Source: Verrucomicrobiota bacterium (GTDB taxonomy: Bacteria > Verrucomicrobiota > Verrucomicrobiia > Opitutales > Opitutaceae). From it: DNA of 44,880 nt. How positions within the stretch are numbered: the stretch's first letter is position 1; every line of letters begins with the position of its first letter. The notes below the pieces were generated by a model that made no database searches, had not been told where the DNA came from, and saw only the letters and a list, made by a program, of their open reading frames with translations. The stretch is taken from the NCBI GenBank assembly GCA_018239675.1, contig JAFEGX010000020.1, forward strand, positions 1 through 44,880, given 5' to 3'. Below are positions 18,074 through 29,387 of the stretch, in pieces. Both the position numbers and the translations under genes were made by a program.

Positions 18074-19167
18074 AACTTGAACGTCCGGTTCTGCGCGCTC
18101 TGGCGCAGCCAGTGGTCGAGCAGCACGAGCGCGGTCATGGCCTCGACGATCGGCACGGCGCGCGGGAGGACGCAGGGATCGTGACGGCCGCGGGCCGCGA
18201 GCTCGGTCTGGGCGCCGTGGATGTCCACGGTCTGCTGCGGCCGGAGGATCGTGGCGGTCGGCTTGAAGGCGATGCGGAAGACCAGCTCCTCGCCGTTGGA
18301 GATGCCGCCCTGCACGCCGCCGGAGCGGTTCGTGACCGTGTGGACGTGGCCGCCGCGCATCACGAAGGCGTCGTTGTGCTCGGAGCCGCGCAGGCGGGTG
18401 CCCGCGAATCCGCTGCCCACCTCAAAGCCCTTCGTGGCCGGCAGCGACAGCATCGCCTTGCCAAGATCGGCCTCGAGGCGGTCGAACACCGGCTCGCCCA
18501 GGCCCGGCGGCAGGTTCCGCACGCGGCATTCGATCACGCCGCCCACCGAGTCGCCCTCGGCCCGCACGGCCTTGATGCGCTCGACCATGGCTGCGGCGGT
18601 CGCGGGATGCGGGCAGCGGACCGGCGACGCGTCGATTTCGGCCAGGGTCGGGAAAGCCTGCAGCGCGCCCGCCGGCACCACGATGTCATGGACCTGGGTG
18701 ACATACGCGCGGGTTTCGACGCCGCCGGCCAAGGCGAGGATCTTCTTCGCGATCGCCCCGGCGGCCACGCGGCCGATGGTCTCGCGGGCCGAGCTGCGGC
18801 CGCCGCCGCGATGGTCGCGGACGCCGAACTTGGCCTGATACGTGTAGTCGGCGTGCGACGGACGGAATTTCTCCCGCATGTCGTCGTATGCGCCCGGCCG
18901 CTGGTCGGCGTTGCGGACCAGCAGGGAAATCGGGGTGCCGGTGGTCTTGCCCTCGAACAGGCCCGAGAGGATCTCGACGCGATCCTCCTCCTTGCGGGGC
19001 GTCACAATGTCACTCTGTCCCGGCCGGCGCCGGTCGAGTTCGCTCTGGATCTCCGCCGCCGTCAAGGGCAGGCCCGGCGGACAGCCGTCCACCACCACGC
19101 CGACCGCCGGCCCGTGGCTTTCGCCCCAGGTCGAGATGGTAAAGAGCTTTCCAAAGCTGTTCGGCAT
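18070..19167 (-). CDS. aroC: chorismate synthase
   Basis: A 365-residue enzyme converting EPSP to chorismate with reduced FMN, the last shared step of aromatic amino-acid synthesis in the cytosol. The start [20 protein letters not shown] at 19167 carries the first PROSITE-type block (GESHG). The second block, [18 protein letters not shown], and the third, [19 protein letters not shown], are intact, including the FMN-site Arg and His residues. The length is normal (about 360). The upstream 13 codons of open frame are not needed. The stop codon TAG lies inside the CTAG end of the 17846-18073 element, so the insertion may have set or preserved this stop. Confidence 0.97.
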   Translation of the reverse strand: MPNSFGKLFTISTWGESHGPAVGVVVDGCPPGLPLTAAEIQSELDRRRPGQSDIVTPRKEEDRVEILSGLFEGKTTGTPISLLVRNADQRPGAYDDMREKFRPSHADYTYQAKFGVRDHRGGGRSSARETIGRVAAGAIAKKILALAGGVETRAYVTQVHDIVVPAGALQAFPTLAEIDASPVRCPHPATAAAMVERIKAVRAEGDSVGGVIECRVRNLPPGLGEPVFDRLEADLGKAMLSLPATKGFEVGSGFAGTRLRGSEHNDAFVMRGGHVHTVTNRSGGVQGGISNGEELVFRIAFKPTATILRPQQTVDIHGAQTELAARGRHDPCVLPRAVPIVEAMTALVLLDHWLRQSAQNRTFKF

Positions 19168-19482
19168 GCGGCCGCAAATCGTTGGGTGCACGGGGAACAC
19201 CGGCAAGCGGCAAATCCGGCGGGCGATTTACGGTTTGCGAAAGACGATTTACGATTGGCCGCCGGGCGCGCTACCAAGGTCAGCCGGCCCAAACCCCCGC
19301 CGTCGCGGTGTCCTCCAGTCGTAAATCGTCATTCGTAAAACGTAAATCCACTCCCCTAAACCGCGCACCAGAGGCAACTTTTCCCGGGGATGACCGTCAT
19401 ACCACAACACGGTTTACAAGGCCGCTCGTTTCACCTCTGATCTCCACTCCCGGCCCGGCCTATCCCAATTTCCGACTCCCGC
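19168..19482. other. aroC-gspD divergent gap with F-type inverted repeat
   Basis: This gap must hold promoters for both genes; none is clear enough to place. An inverted pair at 19225-19258 and 19315-19348 (34-nt arms, 30 matching bases, built on GATTTACG and TTTACGATTGG) encloses 56 bp of GC-rich sequence. The last 130 bp before gspD show no recognisable element. Confidence 0.65.
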
Positions 19483-21537
19483 ATGATGAGCCCGCGCATT
19501 CTTCGTCTGAGCCTCGCCGTCGCCGCCAGCGTTGCCGCCTTCGGCGCCCGCGCCCAGCCCCCCCCACCCGCACCGGCCCCCGCCCCCGCGCCCGCCCCGG
19601 CTGCCGCCGAGGAAATGGTGGGCCCGATCAAGCTGGCCGAGGTCGACATCGACTCGGTGCTCACCGCGCTGGAGCTCTACACCGGCCGCACGATCCTCCG
19701 GCCCCAGGCCCTCCCGGCCTCGACCTATACGCTGAAGCTCAACAAGCCCGTGCCGAAGTCCGAGGCGATAACCGCACTCGAAACCCTGCTCGCCCTCAAC
19801 GGCGTCGGTGTCTCCCCCCTCGGCGACAAGTTCCTCAAGGTCGTGCCGCTCGTCCAGGTGAAGACCGAGGCGCCCGAGATGATCGACGGCTCCACGCTCA
19901 ACCGGCCGGCCAGCGGCCACATCGCCACCAAGCTCTTCCAGCTCGAGTTCCTCCGCGTCGGCGAGTTCGTCCCGCAGATCACGCCCCTCATGTCGCCGGG
20001 CGTCGCCAACGGCATCGTGTCCCTCGAGAAGGCCAACGCGGTGCTGGTGACCGACACGGTGAGCAACCTCCAGCGCGTCGAGCTGCTCATCCGCGAGCTC
20101 GACAAGCCCAACACCAACGGCCTCGTGCCGAAATTCTACCCGCTGGCGTACGCGAAGGCCTCCGATCTCGTGAACCGGCTCCGCTCGCTGTTCCAGGGCC
20201 CGCTGGCCAGCCAGCTGGGGACCGCCACCACCTTCAACGCGGACGACCGGACCAACCAGGTCATCCTCCTCTCGGACCCCCGCCAGCACCCGCTCTTTGA
20301 CGAGCTCATCGCCAAGCTCGACGTGAAGGGCGACCTGAACACGCGCAACGAGGTCATTTACCTCAAGCACGCCGCCGCCAAGGACGTCGCGTCCCTCCTG
20401 TCCCAGCTCGTGTCCGGCACGAATTCGGTCGCGCAGAAGAGCGGAACCGCCCCGGCCAGCGGCCAGCGGCCGGGCACGTTCGCGCCGGCGACGCCGGCCG
20501 CGCCCACCACCCCGGCGCCGGCCATTGCTGGCGTCACCATGCCTTCCGAGGAGTTCAGCTCGCTGATCACCGTGCTGCCCGACGAGCGCAGCAACGCCGT
20601 CGTTGTGTCCGGGACGGTCGACGACCTGCGCCTCATCCACAACCTGGTCGACCAGCTCGACATCGTGCTCGCCCAGGTCCGCATCGAGGTTGTCATTGCC
20701 GAGGTCACCCTCACCGACAGCGACAAGAGCGGCATCAACGCCCTCAATCTCACGGTCGGACAGGGCAACGGCGGCCGCACCATGATCACCAACTTCAGCG
20801 CCGACGCCTCCTCCGCGGGTGGCGGCATCGCCGGCTGGAATGTCACCAGTGGCGTGGTCAACCCGCTCAGCTTCCAGGCCGCCCTCGGCAACAACGGCCA
20901 GCGCCACAACGTCAAGGTGCTCCAGGCCCAGACCATCGCCACGATCCACAACAAGGAGGCCAAGATCGCCGTCACCCAGCAGCAGCCGATCATCACGGGC
21001 TCCACCTCCACGCCGGTCGGCGTGACGACCACGACGTCCACCGGCTTCTCGACGAACTCGCAGGTCACCTACAAGGACATCGGCATCACGCTGAGCGTCA
21101 CGCCCCTGATCGGCGACGACGGCAATATCGAGCTGAAGATCGACCAGGTGGTCGACGACGTGATCGGCAACGTCACGGTCGACGGCAACCTCCAGCCCAT
21201 CATCGGCCACCGCGAGGCCAACTCGTACCTCAACGTCACCGACGGCCAGATGATCGTCCTCGGCGGCCTGCAGCGCACCGCCCAGACCCGCGACCGCACG
21301 AAGGTCGGGTTCTTCTGGGAGCTGCCCATCATCAGCCAGCTCTTCGGCGGCCGCTCGCACGAGACGGATCGCACCGAGCTCCTGCTCTTCATCCGGCCAC
21401 ACGTCCTGCGGCCCGACGAGGCCACCACGGAGACGACGAAGAAGATCACGGACATGTCGAACGGGGAGCAGATCATCCAGTACCTCAAGGACCCGACGAA
21501 GGTGGTGCCGGAGAAGCTGAGCGAGAAGGTGAAGTGA
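19483..21537 (+). CDS. gspD: type II secretion system secretin GspD
   Basis: A 684-residue outer-membrane secretin, the exit channel of the T2SS. The signal peptide MMSPRILRLSLAVAASVAAF is followed by a Pro/Ala linker (residues 26-44). Periplasmic N0 (about 48-125), N1, N2 and N3 repeats follow, for example FYPLAYAKASDLVNRLRSLF and ITVLPDERSNAVVVSG. The secretin core starts at VLAQVRIEVVIAEVTL and contains KDIGITLSVTPLI, SYLNVTDGQMIVLGGL and the closing VGFFWELPIISQLFGGRS / ELLLFIRPHVL. Met1 or Met2 may be used. No GspC precedes it. The gspE start lies 13 bp after the stop, so gspD-E-F form one operon. Confidence 0.96.
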   Translation: MMSPRILRLSLAVAASVAAFGARAQPPPPAPAPAPAPAPAAAEEMVGPIKLAEVDIDSVLTALELYTGRTILRPQALPASTYTLKLNKPVPKSEAITALETLLALNGVGVSPLGDKFLKVVPLVQVKTEAPEMIDGSTLNRPASGHIATKLFQLEFLRVGEFVPQITPLMSPGVANGIVSLEKANAVLVTDTVSNLQRVELLIRELDKPNTNGLVPKFYPLAYAKASDLVNRLRSLFQGPLASQLGTATTFNADDRTNQVILLSDPRQHPLFDELIAKLDVKGDLNTRNEVIYLKHAAAKDVASLLSQLVSGTNSVAQKSGTAPASGQRPGTFAPATPAAPTTPAPAIAGVTMPSEEFSSLITVLPDERSNAVVVSGTVDDLRLIHNLVDQLDIVLAQVRIEVVIAEVTLTDSDKSGINALNLTVGQGNGGRTMITNFSADASSAGGGIAGWNVTSGVVNPLSFQAALGNNGQRHNVKVLQAQTIATIHNKEAKIAVTQQQPIITGSTSTPVGVTTTTSTGFSTNSQVTYKDIGITLSVTPLIGDDGNIELKIDQVVDDVIGNVTVDGNLQPIIGHREANSYLNVTDGQMIVLGGLQRTAQTRDRTKVGFFWELPIISQLFGGRSHETDRTELLLFIRPHVLRPDEATTETTKKITDMSNGEQIIQYLKDPTKVVPEKLSEKVK

Positions 21538-21550
21538 GCCTCGCGTCCTC

Positions 21551-23269
<1,719 letters not shown>

Positions 23270-23338
23270 GACGGCCCGGGGCGCATCGCCTGGCGGATGA
23301 CCCGGGCTTCCACCTCCCATCTTCCATCTCCCAACTCC

Positions 23339-23359
23339 GCCGGCTGCGCCGCAGCCGGC
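23339..23359. other. GC-rich hairpin between gspE and gspF
   Basis: GCCGGCTGC (23339-23347) and GCAGCCGGC (23351-23359) form a perfect 9-bp stem with a GCC loop, 7 bp ahead of the gspF start. It is placed to affect gspF translation or to attenuate the operon. The preceding CTTCCACCTCCCATCTTCCA string looks like another intergenic word repeat. Confidence 0.5.
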
Positions 23360-23366
23360 TAGCCCG

Positions 23367-24602
23367 ATGCCCCACTTCAACTACAGCGCCCGTGACCGAG
23401 CCGGCAAGCGCGTGACCGACGCGCTCGAGGCGCCCACGCGGAAGGACGCACTGCGGCTGCTGGCGGCGCGCGGCCTGCAGGTGATCGCCGTCCACGAGGC
23501 CGGCGCCGGCGCCGCGCCTGCCGCGGCCCCGGCTGCGGCCGCCGGGCGGAACCGGGTCGTGACCGTCACGCGCAAGCACCGCCTGCCCTTCCTGGAGGCG
23601 CTGCGCGACCTCCTCACCAGCGGCCTGTCCGCGGGCGAGGCGGTTCGCCTGCTTTCAATCCGCATCAAGGAGCCGGGGCTGCACACGCTGTGCGTCGGCC
23701 TGTGGGAGCGCCTGAGCGAGGGCGCCCCGCTGTCCCGCGCCATGGCGGATTTTCCGGAGGTGTTCGATCCCTCGACGGTCAGCCTGATCCAGGCCGGCGA
23801 GGCCACGGGCTCACTGACGGACACGCTCGAGCGGCTCATCTCGTACCTGCACGAGCAGCGGGAACTCCGCACCCAGCTCCTGACCGCCCTCGCCTATCCG
23901 GCGCTGCTGATCACGGTGGCCGGCGGCCTGGTGCTGTTCTTCCTGTTTTTCCTGCTGCCGCGGCTGCAGACGCTGTTCAAGTCGCTGCACGGCGAGATGC
24001 CGCTGTCGACCCGGCTCCTCGTGGCGGGTGCCAACTTCACGGTCCACTACGGCCTCCTCGTCCTGGCCGCGGCCGTTCTGGGCCTCGTGTCCTTCTGGCG
24101 CTGGCGCCAGACCGAGTCAGGCCGGGCCACCAGCGACGCCTGGCTGCTGCGGCTGCCGCTCGTGGGGCCCTTCGTGGTCTCACAGACCGTCCTCGCCATC
24201 AGCCAAACCCTCAGCGTGCTGCTCGCCAACGGCATCACGGCCGTCGAGGCCCTGCGGATGACCGAGCGCCAGCTTGAGAATCGCGTCCACCGGCGCGCGT
24301 TTCACGAGGCCACCGACCGCGTGATCGAGGGCGAGTCGCTGTCGAGCGCGCTCACCCGCACCGGCTGCTTTCCCGACCTTGTGCTCGACCGCCTCACCGT
24401 CGGTGAGAACACCGGCAATGTTGTCCCGAGCCTCCGCGAGATTGCCCGCACCTACCGCCGCGCGATCAGCGGGCAGCTGAACATGTTCGTGAACGTGCTC
24501 GCGACCGGCGTGCTGATCGGCGTGTTCATCATCGTCGGCTTCATCGCGTTCGCGATCGTCTCCGCCGTCTTCCAGGTCAGCTCGAGCTTCCGGATGAGCT
24601 GA
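23367..24602 (+). CDS. gspF: type II secretion inner-membrane platform protein GspF
   Basis: A 411-residue polytopic platform protein, partner of GspE in pulling pseudopilins. The N-terminus MPHFNYSARDRAGKRVTDAL is the family pattern. Two T2SSF domains are present: LPFLEALRDLLTSGLSAGEAV through the hydrophobic stretch LLITVAGGLVLFFLFFLLPRL, then AISQTLSVLLANGITAVEAL through NVLATGVLIGVFIIVGFIAF. The cytoplasmic signature FDPSTVSLIQAGEATGSL is clear. An Ala-rich linker (AAPAAAPAAAAG) follows the N-terminal segment. It ends the D-E-F operon; the pseudopilin genes are 13 kb away on the other strand. Confidence 0.95.
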   Translation: MPHFNYSARDRAGKRVTDALEAPTRKDALRLLAARGLQVIAVHEAGAGAAPAAAPAAAAGRNRVVTVTRKHRLPFLEALRDLLTSGLSAGEAVRLLSIRIKEPGLHTLCVGLWERLSEGAPLSRAMADFPEVFDPSTVSLIQAGEATGSLTDTLERLISYLHEQRELRTQLLTALAYPALLITVAGGLVLFFLFFLLPRLQTLFKSLHGEMPLSTRLLVAGANFTVHYGLLVLAAAVLGLVSFWRWRQTESGRATSDAWLLRLPLVGPFVVSQTVLAISQTLSVLLANGITAVEALRMTERQLENRVHRRAFHEATDRVIEGESLSSALTRTGCFPDLVLDRLTVGENTGNVVPSLREIARTYRRAISGQLNMFVNVLATGVLIGVFIIVGFIAFAIVSAVFQVSSSFRMS

Positions 24603-24674
24603 GGCGGAGATGGGCAGCGGTTGCAGGTTACAGGTCACAAGTAACAGCACCGCGCTCAAGGCGCGAAGGGCTCC

Positions 24675-24709
24675 GGCAACTAGAGTCTAGGTTCTAGACT
24701 CTAGTTGCC
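24675..24709. terminator. perfect 16-bp stem palindrome between convergent genes (terminator-like or repeat)
   Basis: GGCAACTAGAGTCTAG and CTAGACTCTAGTTGCC are perfect 16-bp arms separated by GTT. It lies between the convergent gspF and the first Ig gene, where a bidirectional terminator would be expected, but no T-run follows on either side. Imperfect GGTTACAGGTCACAAG-like words flank it on both sides (24619-24650 and 24748-24772), again as an inverted pair. Confidence 0.5.
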
Positions 24710-24792
24710 AAGGACCGCGCCGGTGGCGGCGGAGCCGTCAGACCGGTCTTGTTACCTGCTTCCTGCGACCTGGAATCTAGGCCCGCCGCCGC

Positions 24793-26961
24793 CTATGGCA
24801 CTTCGTACACTTCAACCAGCGTGATGCCGGACGTGTTGTTCACACCCGTGACTTTCGCGGAGTAGACGCCCGGGTCCAAGGTCACCAGCAGCACAGCGTC
24901 CTTGCCCGCGCCATCGGTCAGCGCGAAGGCTCCGACGCTGTTGCCCACGCTCGTGACCAGCGCGGAGCCGCCCCAGTTGTCGTTGCTGTAGCTCGCCGAG
25001 GACTGGCCCGAGCGGATGATCTCCAGGTAGGGATCGGGCATGGCGGCGGTGACGCCGTAGGGCACCAGCGCCGGCCCGATCGCGCGGATGAGCAGGGTCT
25101 TCGCCGTCGTGCCGCCGACCACGAAGCCGGCAATCAGGGGATTGTCGTTCGCCATCGTCGCGCGCGCCGAGATGTTGATCAGGCGCGGGGTCGACGCGCT
25201 GTAGGTGCCGGGGTTCGCGTCGTAGATCTCGGCGAGCACCGTGCCCGTGGTGTTGTTCTTGCCGGAGACCTTGGCCGAGTAGACGCCGGGATTGAGGGTC
25301 GTCACGAGCGCGGAGTCCTTGCTCGTCGTGCTCGGCAGCGCGAAAGCGCCCACCGCGTTGGCCACCGTGACCACGCCGGCGTCGCCGGACCAGTCGTCGT
25401 TGGTCACCAGCGGCGTGGACGCACCCTGCGGAATCACGTCCAGCACGGGGTCGGCCATCACATTGAGCACGCCGTACGCGCCCAGCGTCGGGCCGATGCC
25501 GCGGATCAGCAGCTGCTTGCCGCCACTGGTGCCCGTGCCGCCCGTCACGAAGCCCATGAAGAGGGTGTCGGCGCCGGTGCCCGAGACGATGCGCACTGAC
25601 ACGTTGATCAGCCGGCCGGGGTCGCTACTCGAGACCACATTCAGCACCGCGGCACTGCTCGTCACCGAGCCGGAGCCGTTGGAGACCGTGACCGTGTAGC
25701 TGCCGGCGTTGCTGGCCTGCGCATTGCTCACGAGGCACTGGCTGCCCGTGGCCCCGCCGATGGGGTTGCCGTCCTTTTTCCATTGGTAGGTCAGGTTGCC
25801 GCCAGTGGCTTCCACGCCAAACACCACCGAGCTCCCCGTCGCGACGGTGTGGCCGAGCGGCTGCGTGACGATGGTCGGAGTCGAGACCGAGCCCAGCGAG
25901 AGGGTCGCGGAGTTCGTGACCGCGATGCCACCCGTGTCGACGATCTTCATGTAATAGGTGCCCAAGTCGGCGGAGGTGATGTTGTTCACCGTCAGGGTAA
26001 ACGCGCCGTTGCTGAAGCCCTGCGTGTACTTGGTGGTGGTGTTGCCCATCGCGATCTGGAAACCGTTGAAATACCATAGCTGCCGGGCGTTCCCGGTGCC
26101 GCCGAGATTGACGGTCGCGGAGAACGTCGCGCTCCCGCCCAGCGTCCCGGTCTTGTCGGTGGGATGGACCGTGACGATGGGCGCCGCCATCGCGGGCGTG
26201 CCGGGCGCGAGGGCCGCCACCCAGACCTCCAGCGAATTGGTGAAAAGGGCGACCGCGCTGTTGGGGACGTCGAGCGTCGTGAGCGTATCGAACTGAAGTT
26301 CCAGCTGGTAAACGTTCCCGGTGGCCAGGGAATTGGCTGGGAGCGTGACGCTGGTGAGGGGCGTCGAGGACGCGGTCAGGCCGAACACCGCCTGCGTGGC
26401 AATTTCCTGATGGAAGCCGTTCCCGCTGTTGGTATCGATGCTGAACGATTCGTGTCCAGCCACGCCGGTGGAGGCGTAGGTCGAGAAATTGCTCAGGTTG
26501 AACGTGTAGTTCTGGGTCGGGTTGATCACGAGGACGCCGTTGCTCCAGGTGCCGTTCGTGATCGCCGGCGCGTCAGACGGGTAACGGTCGGGCGTCACCG
26601 TAAACGTGCGGGTGGGTTGTCCGGTGCCGGTGATCGTATACGTCCCGTTCGGGTAGGCCGTATCCATCGCGGTCTTGCTGGTGAACGGCGCCACAATCTC
26701 GTACGAGTCGTCACCCGCGACGTAGGGCAGCGACACCGATGTGCCGGTCGTCAGGTTGAGGCTCATCCCAGTCACCTGGGCCTGAGCCTGGAACACGTAG
26801 GGGGCGGTGGCATGCTGGACCGCGCCGCTGGCGCTGGTCTGAACGTAAAAGTGGCCCTTGCGGACAATGTACGGATCCTGGGCAAGGACGTCGCCTGCGA
26901 ACGCCGTGAGCGCGATGGCTACGGCGGCAAACCAATTCTGTCGATTTGAGGGGAGTTTCAT
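24793..26961 (-). CDS. exported Ig-domain surface protein 1
   Basis: A 722-residue exported protein; the start MKLPSNRQNWFAAVAIALTA at 26961 gives a signal peptide ending near VLAQD. Residues 30-285 are a beta-rich region of unknown fold. Two Ig-like domains follow (about 286-380 and 382-465; markers TYYMKIVDTGG and LTYQWKKDG...AGSYTVTVSNGSG). The C-terminal 260 residues are two copies of a domain starting RLIN(V/I)S.R and containing LLIRGIGPTL / LLIRAIGPAL. This C-terminal pair also ends the neighbouring protein and is a recurrent pattern in Verrucomicrobia surface proteins (from memory). Lying between T2SS gene blocks, it is a candidate T2SS substrate. No LPXTG or PEP-CTERM signal is seen. 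Confidence 0.8.
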   Translation of the reverse strand: MKLPSNRQNWFAAVAIALTAFAGDVLAQDPYIVRKGHFYVQTSASGAVQHATAPYVFQAQAQVTGMSLNLTTGTSVSLPYVAGDDSYEIVAPFTSKTAMDTAYPNGTYTITGTGQPTRTFTVTPDRYPSDAPAITNGTWSNGVLVINPTQNYTFNLSNFSTYASTGVAGHESFSIDTNSGNGFHQEIATQAVFGLTASSTPLTSVTLPANSLATGNVYQLELQFDTLTTLDVPNSAVALFTNSLEVWVAALAPGTPAMAAPIVTVHPTDKTGTLGGSATFSATVNLGGTGNARQLWYFNGFQIAMGNTTTKYTQGFSNGAFTLTVNNITSADLGTYYMKIVDTGGIAVTNSATLSLGSVSTPTIVTQPLGHTVATGSSVVFGVEATGGNLTYQWKKDGNPIGGATGSQCLVSNAQASNAGSYTVTVSNGSGSVTSSAAVLNVVSSSDPGRLINVSVRIVSGTGADTLFMGFVTGGTGTSGGKQLLIRGIGPTLGAYGVLNVMADPVLDVIPQGASTPLVTNDDWSGDAGVVTVANAVGAFALPSTTSKDSALVTTLNPGVYSAKVSGKNNTTGTVLAEIYDANPGTYSASTPRLINISARATMANDNPLIAGFVVGGTTAKTLLIRAIGPALVPYGVTAAMPDPYLEIIRSGQSSASYSNDNWGGSALVTSVGNSVGAFALTDGAGKDAVLLVTLDPGVYSAKVTGVNNTSGITLVEVYEVP

Positions 26962-27336
26962 GGTGAAGCGTTTTCTGCCAACCGAGGCGCTCGACGCACA
27001 CACCGCCCGATCCCGGTCCGCGATTCTTTTGGCGTCGGCCCGCTTGGTGGGGTGCAGCGGGCGCCCTTCATCTCTGCCGATCTCACCCTCCAGTCAACGT
27101 TGCCGTGGGCAAGGGCGTACAACTACCTAAAGGCACCCCTCGGGATCGTCCCAAGGCTCTTGGCCGCGACGTCTGTCTGGACTGCGGTTGGGCCGGCATC
27201 AGTCCGGCGAATCACCGGCGGACGAGAAAGCAGCGGAGACCGGTCTCGGCCGACCCAAGGTTCGGCACTCCGGGACCGGTCCACTGCCTGCAGCAACTAT
27301 TCCCACAAACCTACCAACAAGCTCGACGTCCGTCGG
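26962..27336. other. non-coding gap between the Ig-protein genes
   Basis: This 375-bp gap should contain the promoter of the 24793-26961 gene. No convincing -35/-10 pair, hairpin or repeat word was found. Unlike most other gaps here it lacks the word repeats. Confidence 0.5.
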
Positions 27337-29232
27337 CTACGGCACCTCGTAGACCTCGACGAGCGTGATGCCGGACGTGTTGTTCACGCCCGTGACCTTC
27401 GCCGAGTAGACGCCCGGGTCGAGGGTCACCAGCAGCACGGCGTCCTTGCCCGCGCCATCGGTCAGCGCAAACGCGCCAACGCTGTTGCCCACGCTCGTGA
27501 TCAAGGTGGAGCCACCCCAATTGTCATTGCTGTAGCTCGCCGAGGATTGGCCCGAGCGGATGATCTCCAGGTTCGGGTCCGGCATCGCGCCGGTCACGCC
27601 ATACGGAATGAGGGCCGGGCCGATGGCCCGGATCAAAAGGGTCTTCGCCGTCGATCCGCCGACCACGAAGCCGGCAATCAGGGGATTGTCGTTCGCCATC
27701 GTCGCGCGCGCCGAGATGTTGATCAGGCGCGGGGTCGACGCGCTGTAGGTGCCAGGGTTCGCGTCGTAGATCTCGGCCAGCACCGTGCCCGTCGTGCTGT
27801 TCTTGCCGGAGACCTTGGCCGAGTAGACGCCGGGATTGAGGGTTGTCACGAGCGCGCAGTCCTTGCTCGTCGTGCTCGGCAGCGCGAAGGCGCCCACCGC
27901 GTTGGCCACGCCCACCACGCCGGCGTCGCCGGCCCAGTCGTCATTCGTCACCTGCGGCGTCGTCGCGCCCTGCGGGATCACATCGAGCACCGGGTCGGCC
28001 ATCACGTTGGGCACCCCGAAATTGCCCAAGGTCGGGCCGATGCCGCGGATCAGCAGCTGCTTCCCGCCGCTGGTGCCCGATCCACCCGTCACGAACCCCA
28101 TGAAGAGCGTGTCCGCGCCGGTGCCCGAGACGATGCGCACCGACACGTTGATCAGCCGGCCCGGGTCGCTGCTCGAGACCACATTTAGCACCGCGGCACT
28201 GCTCGTCACCGAGCCGGAGCCGTTGGAGACCGTGACCGTGTAGCTGCCGGCATCACCGCCCTGCGCGTTGGACAACAGGTACTGTGCGCCGGTCGCGCCG
28301 CCGACCGGGGTGCCGTTCTTCTTCCACTGGTACGACAGGCCGCCGCCCGAGGCGGTGACACCGAACGCCACCGACGAACCGGTCGCGACGGTGTGTCCCT
28401 CGGGTTGGACCGAGATGGTGGGAGCGGAAGACGACGTGACGGTGAGGACCGCGCCATTGCTGGTGGCCGAGCCGGCGGAGTTGGTGGCTACCGCGGTGTA
28501 GGTCGCTGCATCTGACGCCTGAAGGTTGGTCAGCGTAAGGGTGGTGCTCGTGGCGTTCGAGATGTTGGTGCCATCCTTCTTCCATTGGATGGCGGGCGTC
28601 GGATTGCCGCTTACGGCCACCGTGAAGGTCGCGGACCCACCAGTAACTCCGGCCTGGCTGACCGGCTGGGTCGTGAACGACGGGGCGGTCGTGCCACCGC
28701 CGCCGCCCGAGCTCACGACTATGGTATACTGGTACTGCAGCGAGCCGTTGGACGAGATCTGGGTGCCATTGGCGCCTTCCCAGGCGGTGATGGTCAGGTT
28801 GTAGGTGCCGGCGGTGGTCGGCGTGCCCGCCCACAGGAGGTTTTGGATGTTGACGGTGCCGGCGGTGGTGAGGCCGGAGAAATTCGTGCCCGGTGGGATC
28901 GAGCCCCCGACGGACCACGACATCACCGGGGTCTGGGTGCCGTTGACGGTATAGCCGACCGACACCGGAGTGCCGGCGGTGACCGTGATGCCGCCGGGAT
29001 CGCCGCTCGAGGGCACGAGCGGCGTGGCGCCGGCCAGGGTGTTCATCGCGCCGAGCGCCGCGACGGCGCTGGCGACGGACTTCAGCACCGCGCCGATCGG
29101 CGAGGAGGCCAACATTTCCTCGGCGACGGCGACGACGCGCACCGCGGGAGTGCGCTGGAGGAGACCGATCAGGACGGCGGTCGGGAGATTGAACCAGGGA
29201 AGAAACCGCAGCAGGGACGGGGGAAGCTTCAT
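27337..29232 (-). CDS. exported Ig-domain surface protein 2 (paralogue)
   Basis: A 631-residue protein starting MKLPPSLLRFLPWFNLPTAV (29232); the first 70 residues are hydrophobic and act as signal or anchor. A putative-Ig cadherin-like stretch (ITVTAGTPVSVGYTVNGTQT and on) leads to a Gly/Thr hinge (SSGGGGGTTAPSF). Two Ig-like domains follow (SFTTQPVSQAGVTGGSATFT and ISVQPEGHTVATGSSVAFGV), then the same tandem C-terminal domain pair as its neighbour. From the second Ig domain to the stop the two genes are nearly identical in DNA, with most differences at third positions, whereas the N-terminal parts are unrelated. A surface role and T2SS export are inferred. Confidence 0.8.
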   Translation of the reverse strand: MKLPPSLLRFLPWFNLPTAVLIGLLQRTPAVRVVAVAEEMLASSPIGAVLKSVASAVAALGAMNTLAGATPLVPSSGDPGGITVTAGTPVSVGYTVNGTQTPVMSWSVGGSIPPGTNFSGLTTAGTVNIQNLLWAGTPTTAGTYNLTITAWEGANGTQISSNGSLQYQYTIVVSSGGGGGTTAPSFTTQPVSQAGVTGGSATFTVAVSGNPTPAIQWKKDGTNISNATSTTLTLTNLQASDAATYTAVATNSAGSATSNGAVLTVTSSSAPTISVQPEGHTVATGSSVAFGVTASGGGLSYQWKKNGTPVGGATGAQYLLSNAQGGDAGSYTVTVSNGSGSVTSSAAVLNVVSSSDPGRLINVSVRIVSGTGADTLFMGFVTGGSGTSGGKQLLIRGIGPTLGNFGVPNVMADPVLDVIPQGATTPQVTNDDWAGDAGVVGVANAVGAFALPSTTSKDCALVTTLNPGVYSAKVSGKNSTTGTVLAEIYDANPGTYSASTPRLINISARATMANDNPLIAGFVVGGSTAKTLLIRAIGPALIPYGVTGAMPDPNLEIIRSGQSSASYSNDNWGGSTLITSVGNSVGAFALTDGAGKDAVLLVTLDPGVYSAKVTGVNNTSGITLVEVYEVP

Positions 29233-29309
29233 GGGAGGACGAGGTGACGTCGCTGGCAGCGACGGCCGCGAAAATCCTCCGATCACACCGCGGGGAAAAG
29301 CCGGGGTTA

Positions 29310-29325
29310 GTAACAGGCCTGTTAC
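29310..29325. promoter_or_regulatory. perfect 16-bp palindrome upstream of Ig protein 2
   Basis: GTAACAGGCCTGTTAC lies 78 bp upstream of the 29232 start. It could be a dimeric regulator's operator or another palindromic word; only the symmetry is seen. Confidence 0.35.
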
Positions 29326-29387
29326 CGTCGCTTCGGCCTTGGGCGGCAAATGCGACGAGGAACGAGGGATCAGGGACGAGTGACGAG

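Noticed and set aside
24793..29232. PEP-CTERM or LPXTG sorting in the Ig proteins
   Set aside because: Both end in VEVYEVP with no terminal hydrophobic helix, basic tail or sorting motif.
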